From the NCBI RefSeq assembly GCF_038237375.1, contig NZ_CP151273.1:62001-126000 (forward strand): DNA of 64,000 nt, read 5' to 3'. Origin of the DNA: Alcaligenes sp. SDU_A2 (GTDB taxonomy: Bacteria; Pseudomonadota; Gammaproteobacteria; Burkholderiales; Burkholderiaceae_B). The position numbers were made by a program, and so were the translations under genes. Under the pieces are notes generated by a model. It was not told the origin of the DNA, ran no database searches, and worked only from the letters and a program-made list of their open reading frames with translations. Shown here in pieces: positions 7,907-16,838 of the stretch; within the stretch, counting starts at the first letter, position 1, and every line of letters begins with the position of its first letter.

Positions 7907-7937
7907 AATAATTCCGAATTAACAATCTGGAATTATT
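7907..7937. repeat. Inverted repeat upstream of cas3 (possible operator)
   Basis: Nine-base arms AATAATTCC (7907-7915) and GGAATTATT (7929-7937) are separated by 13 bases, 46-76 bases upstream of the cas3 start. The surrounding DNA is AT-rich. The position suits an operator or a promoter-proximal element for cas3. It shows no similarity to the guide at 5078. Confidence 0.45.
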
Positions 7938-8038
7938 CGGCCATATCCCGCTAAATCAAGCGTCCTATTCTGTCGCCTAATGCACCGCAACCTATTCAGG
8001 CGAATTAATCCCCACCCAGCATTAGGCTCGGACAACAC

Positions 8039-9409
8039 CTATCCTGCACCTTGCTCTTTGCCCTGATCACTGGCCGGTTCGGCGGGCAAGACCCAATCCA
8101 GGCGTTCGTGCTCGATGTCTGCATGCCAAGCCTCGATGGAGGGCTGGCTGCGGTTGGCGCGCGCGGACAGTTCGGCAAAACGGCTGACCTTGCCGTATAG
8201 CCCTTGCTGGCCCGCCAACGCAGTGACCGTGCTGTTGTAGTGCTTGCCCGCCTGACCCAGGGTTTCGCCCAGCTTCTTCAGACGCTCGGCCAGCAAGGAC
8301 ACCTGGTTGTAGATCTCGCCGGCGCGCTGGCTCAGTTCGTGGGCCTGCTCGTTGCTGCGCACCATCATCCAGACATTGGCCACCGTGCGCAAAATGGGCA
8401 GCAAGGTCGTGTGCGACACCATCAATACATTCTTGGACAAGCCGTAGTCGAACAGCCCGTGTTGCTGCTGCAAGGCTTGCATGTAGGCCGCCTCCACCGG
8501 CACATACATAAATACGAAACCCGGACTGCCCAGGCCCGGCAAGGCGCTATAGTCTTTGCCGGACAGATCGTCGATATGTTTGCGCAAAGCCTGAACGTGG
8601 GCGTTCAGGCTTTGCTGGCGCTCGGTTTCGGATTCGGCCCGCACGGCCCGATCGTAATCCACCAACGACACCTTGCAATCGAGCACCAGATGTTTGTTCT
8701 GGGGCAGGTGAATCACAAAATCCGGATAGCGCAGGCGGCCCTGCTCGTCGCGCGCCTGCCACTGCGTGTCGAAATGCACGCCACGCACCAGGCCAGCCGC
8801 TTCCAGCGTTCTTTCCAACTGGGTTTCGCCCCAGTTACCCGTGGTTTTCTTGTCGCCCTTCAGGGCGACGGCCAAAGAGTGCGCCTCGGCGCTCATGCGC
8901 AGACCCATTTCCTGCATGCGCTGCAATTGTGCGTCCAATGCGGCCTGACCCTTAATGGACTCGTCATGCACCTGATTGACCCGCAACTGAAAACCCGCCA
9001 GTTGCTCCCGGAACGGGCGCAGCATTTCATCCAGAGTACGCTGGCTGTCCTGGCGCAAGGTCTGCCCTTTGGCTTCCAGCACTTGCTGCGCCAGCGACTC
9101 GAACTGCAAACGCATCTGCTCGCGACTGCTCTCCAGATCCGCCTGAATGGCCTGATTACGTGTTTGCTGCGCCTGCAGGTCTGCATCGCGCCGGATCAGT
9201 TCTTTTTCCAGATCCTGCCAGCGATCACGCGCGTGGTCGAGCTGTTCGCGGGCCAATGCCAGTTCCTGCTCCAGCCGTCCTCGCTCCTGGTCCAGGATGC
9301 TCAACGCCGGTGCCACCGAACGCCCCCTCATCCAGGCACCGATAACAACGCCCACCACCAAGGCCAGCACAATGCCGGCCAGCCATAATCCACTGGTTTC
9401 AATACCCAT
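8039..9409 (-). CDS. rmuC: DNA recombination protein RmuC
   Basis: RmuC is a membrane-tethered, nuclease-fold protein that limits sequence inversions and rearrangements. The protein opens with one N-terminal membrane helix (SGLWLAGIVLALVVGVVIGAW). A long coiled coil rich in Glu, Gln and Arg spans residues 40-170, followed by the conserved PD-(D/E)XK domain (TTGNWGETQLERTLEAAGL, YPDFVIHLPQNKHLVLDCKVSLVDYDRA). The ATG at 9409 (456 residues) is chosen because GGAG sits 8 bases before it; upstream in-frame ATG/TTG codons would add up to 14 residues. It lies beside cas3 with no shared transcription evident. Confidence 0.92.
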   Translation of the reverse strand: MGIETSGLWLAGIVLALVVGVVIGAWMRGRSVAPALSILDQERGRLEQELALAREQLDHARDRWQDLEKELIRRDADLQAQQTRNQAIQADLESSREQMRLQFESLAQQVLEAKGQTLRQDSQRTLDEMLRPFREQLAGFQLRVNQVHDESIKGQAALDAQLQRMQEMGLRMSAEAHSLAVALKGDKKTTGNWGETQLERTLEAAGLVRGVHFDTQWQARDEQGRLRYPDFVIHLPQNKHLVLDCKVSLVDYDRAVRAESETERQQSLNAHVQALRKHIDDLSGKDYSALPGLGSPGFVFMYVPVEAAYMQALQQQHGLFDYGLSKNVLMVSHTTLLPILRTVANVWMMVRSNEQAHELSQRAGEIYNQVSLLAERLKKLGETLGQAGKHYNSTVTALAGQQGLYGKVSRFAELSARANRSQPSIEAWHADIEHERLDWVLPAEPASDQGKEQGAG

Positions 9410-9591
9410 CCACCCTGCTCCCGCCATAGCGCCTGATTCCATCATACGCAACCCTGCCCGATTGCTCGGTTTATAAACATATTATTTAAACGTATAAGAT
9501 CATATGGTTATATGACACTGCATCATGATAAATTAATTACGTAAAACGTCGCCGCGCCCTGCAGGCGGCACGCTTTTTCTGCGGACTTACC

Positions 9592-10572
9592 ATGCCATTT
9601 TCCTTGCGCGCCCTGCTGGGCTCTTTGGCCCTGGGCCTCTCCATGAATGCTGTCGCCGCCACTGACTGGCCCCCGGCAGGCAAAGCCGTACAGATCGTTG
9701 TGCCCGCTCCCGCAGGCGGGGGCACGGGCGATTCGATTGCCCGCATGATCGCCGAAGGGCTGTCCAAGGAACTGGGCGGCAATTTCGTCATCGACAATCA
9801 TGGTGGTGCCAACGGTAATATCGGTGCCGGCATTGCGGCAGCCGCCAAGCCCGACGGCAGCAAACTGCTGTTTTCCTGGGCCGGCACGCTGGCCGTCAGC
9901 CCCGCTCTGTATACCAAACTGCAATTCGATCCCCAAAAAAGTTTCGACATGATAGGTCTGGTGGCCGAAGTCCCCAATATCCTGGTGGTTAGCCCCACGC
10001 TGCCCGTGGACTCGGTCAAGTCCTTTGCCGAATACGTCAAAAAGCACCCCGGCCAAGTAAATTTTGGCTCTACCGGCAATGGCAGCTCCATGCACCTGGC
10101 CGGCGAACTGTTCATGGCCCAGACCGGCACCAATATGCTGCACATTCCGTACAGCGCGCCCGGCCAGGCCACCACCAACCTGATCACCGGCGAGATCCAG
10201 GCCATGTTCCAGCTGATTCCAGGCATCGTCGGCCAGGTCAAAGCCGGTCAAGTCAAAGCCTTGGCGGTCACCTCCGCCAAGCGCGCCGCCACCTTGCCAG
10301 ACGTACCGACCACGGCAGAACAAGGCTACCCGGAACTGCTGTCGTCCACCTGGTTTGCCCTGTTGGCACCTAAAGGTACCGCACCCGAAATCATTGAACG
10401 TGCCAATCAGGCCCTGAACAAGGTGCTGGCCCAGCCGGAGATCAAGGAAAAACTGGCCAATCTGGGGGCCACCACGCTGGGCGGCACACCAGCCCAAGCC
10501 GATGCCCTGCTGAACAGCGAACTGAAAAAATGGTCGAAAATCGTTAAAGATGCCGGCATATCGGTGCAATAA
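9592..10572 (+). CDS. Bug-family (tripartite tricarboxylate transporter) periplasmic substrate-binding protein
   Basis: The 326-residue secreted protein has a signal peptide (LRALLGSLALGLSMNAVAA) and the Bug fold signatures. These are WPPAGKAVQIVVPAPAGGGTGDSIARMIAEGLSKELG near the N-terminus (a P-rich loop then a helix), GNGSSMHLAGELFMAQTGTNMLHIPY at about 160-185, and LPDVPTTAEQGYPELLSSTWFALLAPKGT near 235-265. Such proteins capture carboxylates or other small organic ligands. No TctA/TctB membrane genes are beside it, which is usual for Bug orphans in Alcaligenaceae. The ligand cannot be predicted. The gene ends in a strong terminator. Confidence 0.9.
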   Translation: MPFSLRALLGSLALGLSMNAVAATDWPPAGKAVQIVVPAPAGGGTGDSIARMIAEGLSKELGGNFVIDNHGGANGNIGAGIAAAAKPDGSKLLFSWAGTLAVSPALYTKLQFDPQKSFDMIGLVAEVPNILVVSPTLPVDSVKSFAEYVKKHPGQVNFGSTGNGSSMHLAGELFMAQTGTNMLHIPYSAPGQATTNLITGEIQAMFQLIPGIVGQVKAGQVKALAVTSAKRAATLPDVPTTAEQGYPELLSSTWFALLAPKGTAPEIIERANQALNKVLAQPEIKEKLANLGATTLGGTPAQADALLNSELKKWSKIVKDAGISVQ

Positions 10573-10591
10573 ACCGTGCCTGCATCCAGCA

Positions 10592-10619
10592 ACCGGCCTT
10601 CGCGAAGGCCGGTTTTTTT
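10592..10619 (+). terminator. Intrinsic terminator after the Bug-family gene
   Basis: An 11-bp perfect stem (ACCGGCCTTCG/CGAAGGCCGGT, 10592-10613) is followed by a run of Ts. It starts 20 bases past the stop at 10572. Confidence 0.85.
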
Positions 10620-10860
10620 ATGCCTGGCAACACGTGCGCCGCCACAGATGCCACGGCCCATGCCGCCTGACGGCGCTACCCTGGCAAAAGGGCCAACGGC
10701 ACGAGCCAAGCACCGAATACAACAAGCTATACGGCACTCTTGCCCTCGACGTCAGGACACATCCCGTTAAACCTGAATGCCAATTCGCACGATTGCGGGA
10801 CAAACGTGTAACGCTAGGTCGTTACGATGATCTGATCCTGATACACGCAGGCACAGGCCC

Positions 10861-11871
10861 ATGAACTGGATCAACAATACCCGTATCGTTGCTATTTTTG
10901 CCGTCGTCTGGCTGCACATCGCCGCCTATGCCGTACTGAATGCCGAACTGGGCAGCGCCGACTGGTGGAGCGGCAATGTATACGATGCCGCAACCCGCTG
11001 GTGCGTGCCGGTCTTTGTCATGGTCAGCGGCGCTCTGTTGCTGGAGCCGCGCCCCGCTGAAAGCATGAGCCGCTTTTACCGCAAACGCGCCGCCCGCATT
11101 TTGCTGCCGCTGCTGTTCTGGACAGCCTTCTATCTGCTGTGGACCGCCTACAAGCAGCACTGGTGGACTCCACAAGCCGAACCCTACCCATACCTGGAAC
11201 GCCTGCTGCAAGGCAGACCGTATTTCCACCTGTGGTTTCTGTACATGATTGTGTTCCTGTACCTGTTCACGCCTTTTCTGCGGCGTCTGGTACAGGCTTG
11301 TCGACTGCGGCATCTGGCGGCCCTGACAGCAGCGGCCTTTGCGCTGGCCGCGCTCAGCACCCTGAGCAGCACCGAGCTGAAAACCAATTCCACGCCGTTT
11401 TTTACCTGGTTCCTGTCGTATCTACCCTACTTTTTGCTGGGCTATCTGGTGCGCAAGGCCCCGCTGACCGTACCGCGCCGGATCAGCTTGGCCGTTCTGG
11501 CCGCTTCGATTGCCGCCACCGCCTGGGGCTGCTATGCGCTGGCCACACGGCACGACCTGCAGACCGGCGCTTATTTCTACGACTACCTGAGCATTACCGT
11601 CATCCCCATGTCCGTAGCACTGATTCTGCTGCTGCGTGATTGGCACCAAGCCCTGATCAGCCCACTGGTCAGCCGTCATCTGTCCGAACTGACGCTGGGG
11701 GTCTATCTGATACACCCGTGGCTGATAGACCTGATGTACCGTCATCTGTTCACCGCCTTGGATTTCGATGCACTCTGGTCCATCCCTGCGCTGGCAAGCG
11801 GAATCTACCTCGCATCACTGGCCATCGCAGCGTTGTTCCGGGCTACGCCAGGACTGCGGGCCGCCGTCTAG
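10861..11871 (+). CDS. Acyltransferase 3 family membrane protein (OafA/WecH-like)
   Basis: The 336-residue integral membrane protein has about ten hydrophobic segments. It starts MNWINNTRIVAIFAVVWLHI, the acyltransferase-3 signature (conserved H in the first helix); RKRAARILLPLLFWTAFY follows near residue 75. The family O-acetylates surface sugars or similar acceptors using cytoplasmic acyl-CoA. The acceptor is unknown: there are no glycan genes nearby. No clear Shine-Dalgarno precedes the ATG. The 288-base gap before it shows no recognisable gene or strong promoter. Confidence 0.85.
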   Translation: MNWINNTRIVAIFAVVWLHIAAYAVLNAELGSADWWSGNVYDAATRWCVPVFVMVSGALLLEPRPAESMSRFYRKRAARILLPLLFWTAFYLLWTAYKQHWWTPQAEPYPYLERLLQGRPYFHLWFLYMIVFLYLFTPFLRRLVQACRLRHLAALTAAAFALAALSTLSSTELKTNSTPFFTWFLSYLPYFLLGYLVRKAPLTVPRRISLAVLAASIAATAWGCYALATRHDLQTGAYFYDYLSITVIPMSVALILLLRDWHQALISPLVSRHLSELTLGVYLIHPWLIDLMYRHLFTALDFDALWSIPALASGIYLASLAIAALFRATPGLRAAV

Positions 11872-11928
11872 CGGCGGCTGTCGTTGCCCCAGACGCAGCG
11901 GACCAAGACTCCGGTCAGACTAGACGGA

Positions 11929-13176
11929 CTATGGCCGAAAAGGCGCGTCATCAATAGGCACGGGCTCACCCAGCATTCGGGCAGCCAGCACAGCGGCGCT
12001 GCCGCACGCCAAGGTAAAGCCCAAGGCACCATGCCCGGCATTGACCCACAAGCGCCCCGCCAATTGACTCGCGCCCACCACGGGCTTGCCCGAGGGCGTG
12101 GCCGGCCGCAGTCCGGCCCAGGTCTGGGCCTGCTCCAGCGGCAAGCCGGGAAACAGCTCGTTGACCTGCTGCTTGAATCCCGCCATCCGGGCAGGCGGTA
12201 TATCCAGACCGCCAAACCCGATATCCACCATCGCTGCCATGCGCAGCACCTGACCCAATCGCGCATACACGATGCGCCGCTCGTAATCGGTCACGCTGAT
12301 CGCCGGCACGGACTGCGACAAGCCGTCTAAAGGCAGGCTCAAGCTATAGCCTTTCAAAGGATAGATCAAAGGCTGTCCACCCAATTGGCGCAGCAAGCCA
12401 ACCGAGCCCATGCCACCGGCCACCACGAACTGATCGGCTGCAATTTCCCCGTGTGACGTGCGCACAGCCCGTATATCGCGCCCTTCGCGCACAAAGCTGT
12501 GCACGGCATGATCCAGCAGCAACTGGTAGTCGGCATCTCCCTGCATGCACGTGTGCAAGGACTCGCAAAATAAGCGCGTGTCGCCGGCTTCTTCGCTGGG
12601 TGTGTAAATGGCTCCTTTCAGCCGCGTCCCCAAAGCCTGCAAGGACGGCTCCAATTCCAGCACCTGCCCGGCCTCCAGAACTTGCTGGGTGGAACCCAGG
12701 TCTGCCTGAAGCTGGGCCTGTTCGCGCGCATGCTCGAACGGGCCTGTGCTGCGAAACACAATCAATTTGCCATTGGACTGATGAGCAAACTCCAAGCCGA
12801 AACGGGCCTGCCAGTCGCGCAACACATCGCGGCTCAAGTACGACAAAGTCAACATCTGGGCCGTTGTCCGGCGCACCACATCGCTGCGGCACAACTGCAA
12901 AAACCGCATCAGCCAACGCCATTGCTGCGGGTCCAGCGCGGGCCGGAAACGCAGCGGAGAGTCCTTTTTCAACAGCCAACGGGGCAAATCCTTGAACACG
13001 CCGGGATCGGCCAGCGGTGCCACATAGCTATAACTAAGCTGCCCGCCATTGGCAAAGCTCGTGCCGCCGGCAATCTCCTTGCCCGCTTCCAGCACCGTCA
13101 CCCGCACACCTTTTTGCCGCAGCATAAAAGCAGTGCTCATGCCGATGACACCGGCGCCAATAATACAAACGTGCAT
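11929..13176 (-). CDS. dadA: D-amino acid dehydrogenase (DadA-like FAD oxidoreductase)
   Basis: DadA oxidises D-amino acids to 2-oxo acids at the inner membrane, passing electrons to quinone. The dinucleotide-binding motif IIGAGVIGMSTAFML is at the very N-terminus. DAO-family blocks follow: GGTSFANGGQLSYSYVAPLADP near residue 40, and the C-terminal GLRPATPSGKPVVGASQ with NAGHGALGFTLACGSA. The ATG at 13176 puts the FAD motif at residue 5 as usual, so an upstream in-frame extension is discarded. 415 residues. It is convergent with the acyltransferase gene. The LysR gene behind it may be its regulator. Confidence 0.88.
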   Translation of the reverse strand: MHVCIIGAGVIGMSTAFMLRQKGVRVTVLEAGKEIAGGTSFANGGQLSYSYVAPLADPGVFKDLPRWLLKKDSPLRFRPALDPQQWRWLMRFLQLCRSDVVRRTTAQMLTLSYLSRDVLRDWQARFGLEFAHQSNGKLIVFRSTGPFEHAREQAQLQADLGSTQQVLEAGQVLELEPSLQALGTRLKGAIYTPSEEAGDTRLFCESLHTCMQGDADYQLLLDHAVHSFVREGRDIRAVRTSHGEIAADQFVVAGGMGSVGLLRQLGGQPLIYPLKGYSLSLPLDGLSQSVPAISVTDYERRIVYARLGQVLRMAAMVDIGFGGLDIPPARMAGFKQQVNELFPGLPLEQAQTWAGLRPATPSGKPVVGASQLAGRLWVNAGHGALGFTLACGSAAVLAARMLGEPVPIDDAPFRP

Positions 13177-13250
13177 GCTGAATACCCCCGATAACAGGTT
13201 TGTATTCTGCGTGCCAGGCACGGGTCCGGCTAATGAAAAAAACAAGCAAA

Positions 13251-13269
13251 CCATAACCTCTGGTTATGG
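13251..13269 (-). terminator. Hairpin after the LysR gene (terminator or dadA operator)
   Basis: An 8-bp perfect stem (CCATAACC/GGTTATGG, loop of 3) is followed on the minus strand by a T-rich stretch (TTTGCTTGTTTTTTT). It lies 28 bases past the LysR stop and 75 bases before the dadA start, so it most likely ends the LysR transcript. An operator role is possible. Confidence 0.55.
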
Positions 13270-13296
13270 ACTAGCTAACACTGACGCTCGTCGCCG

Positions 13297-14196
13297 TCAC
13301 GGCCCGGTCCAATCACCCGGAAAGCAGCACTGCTGCAAGGCCACGCGGATATGATCCAGAACGGCTTGCCGCGCGCCCGAACCTGCGTCGTCCTGCACAG
13401 TCAGAACACTGACGGGTACATCCAGCGTCTGCGGCAAGCGGTGCAGACACAAGCCGGGACGGAGCATGGCGCGTGCCGTCACCAGATCGACCAGGGCTTC
13501 GCCTGCCCCTTGCAGCACCAGTGCGCACGCGACATAGTGCGTCTGCACCCGCATGACGGGCGCAAAATCGAGAATATGCGCGTCCAGGAGACGTTCGACC
13601 ATCGCCCCCACGGGGTCCTGCGCATCCAACGCTATAAACGTGCGCTGTGCCATGTCGTCCCACGACCGCAAGGGAGCCGTGCCTTGCGGTACTACATGCA
13701 CCAGTTGCGTGGCCGCCAGCACCTGGCGTTGCAATCCAGGATGTTCACGCTGATCAAAGGTCAGCACCATATCCAGATCACGGGTTTCCAAGGCCTGCAA
13801 CAGCTCGCCGCTATGGTGGGTGCGCAGCTCAAAGCTCATGGCCGGATGCGCTTGACGGCAACGGCTGAGCGCCATCGGCAGCAGCTCCAGCCCAAACGCC
13901 GGGCTGCTGCCGATGCGCCATAAACCCTGATGGTGAAAACGCAGATTGCGCGCCAGTCGCCCGACATCGCCCAGCTCCTGGTGCAGACGCGCCACATGCG
14001 GAGCCAGAATGCCGGCCTCGCGGGTCGGTACCAGGCGTCCACGCACCCGCTCGAACAGCCGGAACCCCAACTGCATTTCGGCGGTAGCCAGCAGCTTGCT
14101 GGCAGCCGGTTGAGAAATATGCAGCAAGCGCGCCGCTTCGGTCAGACTGCCGCCCCGACAGATGGCGTCGAAAATTTCCACATGCCGCCACCGCAC
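13297..14196 (-). CDS. LysR-family transcriptional regulator
   Basis: The 299-residue protein has an N-terminal winged helix-turn-helix (VEIFDAICRGGSLTEAARLLHISQPAASKLLATAE, about residues 6-40) and a C-terminal periplasmic-binding-like effector domain. The start is GTG with AGGAGGG 8 bases upstream. It is transcribed in the same direction as dadA and divergently from the GntR gene at 14361. Target and ligand are unknown; dadA is the obvious candidate by position. Confidence 0.9.
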   Translation of the reverse strand: MRWRHVEIFDAICRGGSLTEAARLLHISQPAASKLLATAEMQLGFRLFERVRGRLVPTREAGILAPHVARLHQELGDVGRLARNLRFHHQGLWRIGSSPAFGLELLPMALSRCRQAHPAMSFELRTHHSGELLQALETRDLDMVLTFDQREHPGLQRQVLAATQLVHVVPQGTAPLRSWDDMAQRTFIALDAQDPVGAMVERLLDAHILDFAPVMRVQTHYVACALVLQGAGEALVDLVTARAMLRPGLCLHRLPQTLDVPVSVLTVQDDAGSGARQAVLDHIRVALQQCCFPGDWTGP

Positions 14197-14360
14197 CGGA
14201 CGACCCTCCTGTTCTGATGATTCAAAGCAGCGTCAAACGTATTGCGCCGCGACGCCACCGCCCCAACTAGCATAAAACGAATCGTGCCACCGCGCTTCCT
14301 TGTTATCCTATAGCCCGTCGTCATCTTCTTTTTTTTCGCGCGTTTGCGCGGCGTGCATTC

Positions 14361-15029
14361 ATGGCTGCTTCTCCCTACAAAAAACGCGAGCCCAATATTC
14401 GCGAACAGGTCTACGGCATGCTGCGCCAGGACATCGCCCTGGGCAAGATCGGCTTTGACGTCCGGCTGGTGGACAACGAAATCGCAGCCAGCCTGAATGT
14501 CTCACGCATGCCGGTACGCGAAGCCTTGTTGCAGCTCAAAAACGAAGGCATGTTGGACAGCACATCTCGCGGCTTCGTGCTCAAGGTCTACACGCCACAA
14601 GACATCGAAGACATTTTCTCGGTACGCCTGCTGCTGGAACCCTCGGCCGCCCGCTCTGCCTGCCAGAACCAAAGCGCCTTGGGGCTGCAGGCCATGGAAC
14701 ATGCCGTGACACGCATCGAAGCCACCCACCGCCAAGGCGATCCCCTGGACAATATCCAGGCCAATTGGTCCTTTCGCAGCGCCTGGATCAATATGGTGCC
14801 CAACAAGCAACTGGTCGATACCATGGAACGCCTGCACGACCGCGCCGATCAGGCGCGCATCGCCTGCTTGCAGGATGAGGACTTTCGCCTGGGCACCTTG
14901 CAACGTGCCCAAGGTATCTGCCAGGCTTTTCAACAACGCCAGCCCGACCAGGCCGCTGCCCTGATCCAGGACAATCTGCTGATCTGCAGCGCCGCTTATT
15001 GCATCAAGCAAGCGCAGTTGCTGGCCTGA
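14361..15029 (+). CDS. GntR-family regulator, FCD type
   Basis: The 222-residue regulator has an N-terminal winged HTH (REQVYGMLRQDIALGKI through NEIAASLNVSRMPVREALLQLKNEGML, residues 13-60). A helical FCD ligand domain follows (DIEDIFSVRLLLEPSAARSA onward). FCD regulators usually respond to small carboxylates and control transport or catabolic genes. The nearby Bug and TRAP transporter genes are plausible targets, as is the palindrome at 16752-16761. The histidine/aspartate metal-ligand pattern of many FCD domains is weak here. Confidence 0.88.
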   Translation: MAASPYKKREPNIREQVYGMLRQDIALGKIGFDVRLVDNEIAASLNVSRMPVREALLQLKNEGMLDSTSRGFVLKVYTPQDIEDIFSVRLLLEPSAARSACQNQSALGLQAMEHAVTRIEATHRQGDPLDNIQANWSFRSAWINMVPNKQLVDTMERLHDRADQARIACLQDEDFRLGTLQRAQGICQAFQQRQPDQAAALIQDNLLICSAAYCIKQAQLLA

Positions 15030-15131
15030 CGTTATGACCCGACCAAGGATCAAAAAATGCCTGCGCATGCGGCACAGGCATCACGGATTCTTATAATGCA
15101 CGGCGCAATTGCATTTACTCTGGAGTCATCA

Positions 15132-15479
15132 ATGAAGTTTTTCCCCGCCGCCCTGATCGCCTTGTGTCTGGCCGCTCCTGCCCGGGCCGACACCGCCACA
15201 CTGGAAGATCTGATCTGGACAGGCAAAACCGACCAGGTGGTTCAGGCCATGCGCCAAGACCCTACTCTGGTCAACGCCAAGCAAGGCGGCTTCACTCCCC
15301 TGCATCTGGTCAGCATGAACGGCAATCAGGCGCTGGCCCAGTTCCTGCTGGAAAACGGTGCCGAAGTGAATGCATTGGACTTTGAAGGGTATTCGCCACT
15401 GGTGCGAGCCAAGGCCAACGGCAACGAAGCCATTGCCAAGCTGCTGATCGAGCATGGCGGCAAAGAACTGGAGCCCTGA
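15132..15479 (+). CDS. Small secreted ankyrin-repeat protein
   Basis: The 115-residue protein has a clear signal peptide (MKFFPAALIALCLAAPARA) followed by about two and a half ankyrin repeats (GGFTPLHLVSMNGNQALAQFLLENGAEVNALDFEGYSPL..). It probably acts in the periplasm in protein-protein contacts. The ATG at 15132 has TGGAG upstream and begins the signal peptide; an upstream frame extension is rejected. It stands alone between a regulator and a convergent gene, with terminators downstream. No partner is suggested by context. Confidence 0.85.
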   Translation: MKFFPAALIALCLAAPARADTATLEDLIWTGKTDQVVQAMRQDPTLVNAKQGGFTPLHLVSMNGNQALAQFLLENGAEVNALDFEGYSPLVRAKANGNEAIAKLLIEHGGKELEP

Positions 15480-15490
15480 CCGCAACGCAG

Positions 15491-15520
15491 CGGGAGGCAT
15501 GCCACTAGGGCCTGCCTCCC
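15491..15520 (+). terminator. Stem-loop after the ankyrin gene
   Basis: GGGAGGCA pairs with TGCCTCCC around a GC-containing loop, starting 12 bases past the stop. There is no T-tract. It may act with the stronger hairpin at 15534. Confidence 0.5.
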
Positions 15521-15533
15521 GCCGCAACACCCT

Positions 15534-15564
15534 GAAAAAAAGCCGGCAATGCTGGCTTTTTTTC
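15534..15564. terminator. Bidirectional intrinsic terminator
   Basis: AAAAAAAGCCGGC - aat - GCTGGCTTTTTTT gives a GC stem with one G-T pair, flanked by A and T runs. It can end the ankyrin gene on the plus strand and the Bug-family gene at 15575 on the minus strand. Confidence 0.85.
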
Positions 15565-15574
15565 GTTCGACGCA

Positions 15575-16531
15575 TCAGTCCAGCGTGATATCCAAAGACT
15601 TGATCATGGGCTCTATCGCCTGAGCGTCGTTTTCGATCAGCTCGGCAAATTCCTTGGGACTGGACGGCTGGATTTCAATACCAAAATCCACAAACTTCTT
15701 GACCACGGCAGGCTCTTTCAGCACGGTAGTCAACTGTTCGGTCAAACGCGAGACTTCGTCGGCCGGGGTGCCGGCCTTGGCGGAAAAACCCCACCAGATG
15801 GTAAAGGCTACGTTGGGAATACCGCTTTCGGCAATCGTTGGGACATCGGGACGCAGTGGGCTGCGCTGCGTGGTGGCTGCCGCTATCGCGCGCAAACGAC
15901 CATCTTCCAGAAAACCACGGCTACCGGTCAGCACATCAAAAATAAAATCGATCTGACCGCTGACGGCATCAATCAATGCAGGGCCGGCACCTTTGTAAGG
16001 CACGTGTACCAGGCGCGTGCCAGTTTCCTTGCGCAACATCTCGCCCAACAAGTGGGTGCCCGTGCCCATGCCGGGCGAACCATAGGTCAGCTCCTGCTGC
16101 TTGCCGGCTGCCACCAGATCCTGCACATTCTTATAGGGGCTGTCCTTGTTCACCAGCAAGAACACCGGGGCCTTGGCCGCCAGGGTCATCGGGATCAGAT
16201 CGGTCGCCACGTTGTAATTCAGGCGTTTGTACAAATGGCGGTTCAGCGAATACGCACCGCTGTCGGCCAGAAACAGCACCGTACCCATCGCCGCCGGATT
16301 GGCATTCTTGACCACATTCATCGCCACCTGGGCACCCGCACCCGGACGGTTCTCCACGATGACCTTCTGGCCAAAGCGCGTGCCCATTTCCTGGGAAATG
16401 ACACGCGCCAGTTGATCGGCGGCACCACCGGGTGGATACGGTACCACCAGAGTGACGTTCTTTTCCTGCGCATGGGCCTGAGCGCCCAGCATGACGGCGC
16501 AGCAGGTTGCAAATTTAAGCCATACCTTCAT
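15575..16531 (-). CDS. Bug-family (tripartite tricarboxylate transporter) substrate-binding protein
   Basis: The 318-residue periplasmic binding protein has a signal peptide (LKFATCCAVMLGAQAHA). The Bug signatures are NVTLVVPYPPGGAADQLARVISQEM and VENRPGAGAQVAMNVV at the N-terminus, a central YGSPGMGTGTHLLGEML..LVHVPYKGAGPALIDAVSGQIDFIFD block, and RPDVPTIAESGIPNV. GGGGATGA precedes the ATG. It is divergent from the CoA-ligase gene at 16839 and may feed the substrate used by that operon. That link is inference from position only. Confidence 0.9.
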   Translation of the reverse strand: MKVWLKFATCCAVMLGAQAHAQEKNVTLVVPYPPGGAADQLARVISQEMGTRFGQKVIVENRPGAGAQVAMNVVKNANPAAMGTVLFLADSGAYSLNRHLYKRLNYNVATDLIPMTLAAKAPVFLLVNKDSPYKNVQDLVAAGKQQELTYGSPGMGTGTHLLGEMLRKETGTRLVHVPYKGAGPALIDAVSGQIDFIFDVLTGSRGFLEDGRLRAIAAATTQRSPLRPDVPTIAESGIPNVAFTIWWGFSAKAGTPADEVSRLTEQLTTVLKEPAVVKKFVDFGIEIQPSSPKEFAELIENDAQAIEPMIKSLDITLD

Positions 16532-16838
16532 TGTTCATCCCCGGAACCCGTCTGGGTTCGTTCAATACCATGGACACATCCGCCCGCGCGGACCCATTCA
16601 CAGAGCAGCCCTGCCCGCACGGCATGCCGTCCTGCCTCCTCCACCCCAAGGCCACTCTTCCCGAATAATGCAGCGGCAATGTCCCCTGCCTTAACGCATT
16701 TCCGCTTCGGGTTTATACGGCTGAGGAAATGAATTTAAAAATAATATATTGCAGTATACTGTTTGCACGGTATTAGTGATTCCACCCATATAAATCGGTT
16801 TGCCGCCATCTGTGCCGCGCGGCTACCGGGAGACAGAC
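16532..16838. promoter_or_regulatory. Divergent intergenic region with a palindrome (16752-16761)
   Basis: This 307-base stretch separates the Bug gene (minus) from the CoA-ligase gene (plus). It contains an AT-rich tract (16733-16800) with a perfect 10-bp palindrome CAGTATACTG (16752-16761). The palindrome is of the size and TATAC core seen in GntR/FCD operators. No gene is recognised in it. Confidence 0.45.

Noticed and set aside
8204-9388. Long open frame antisense to rmuC
   Set aside because: A shadow of the GC-rich rmuC codons; composition rich in His/Gln/Leu with no domain.
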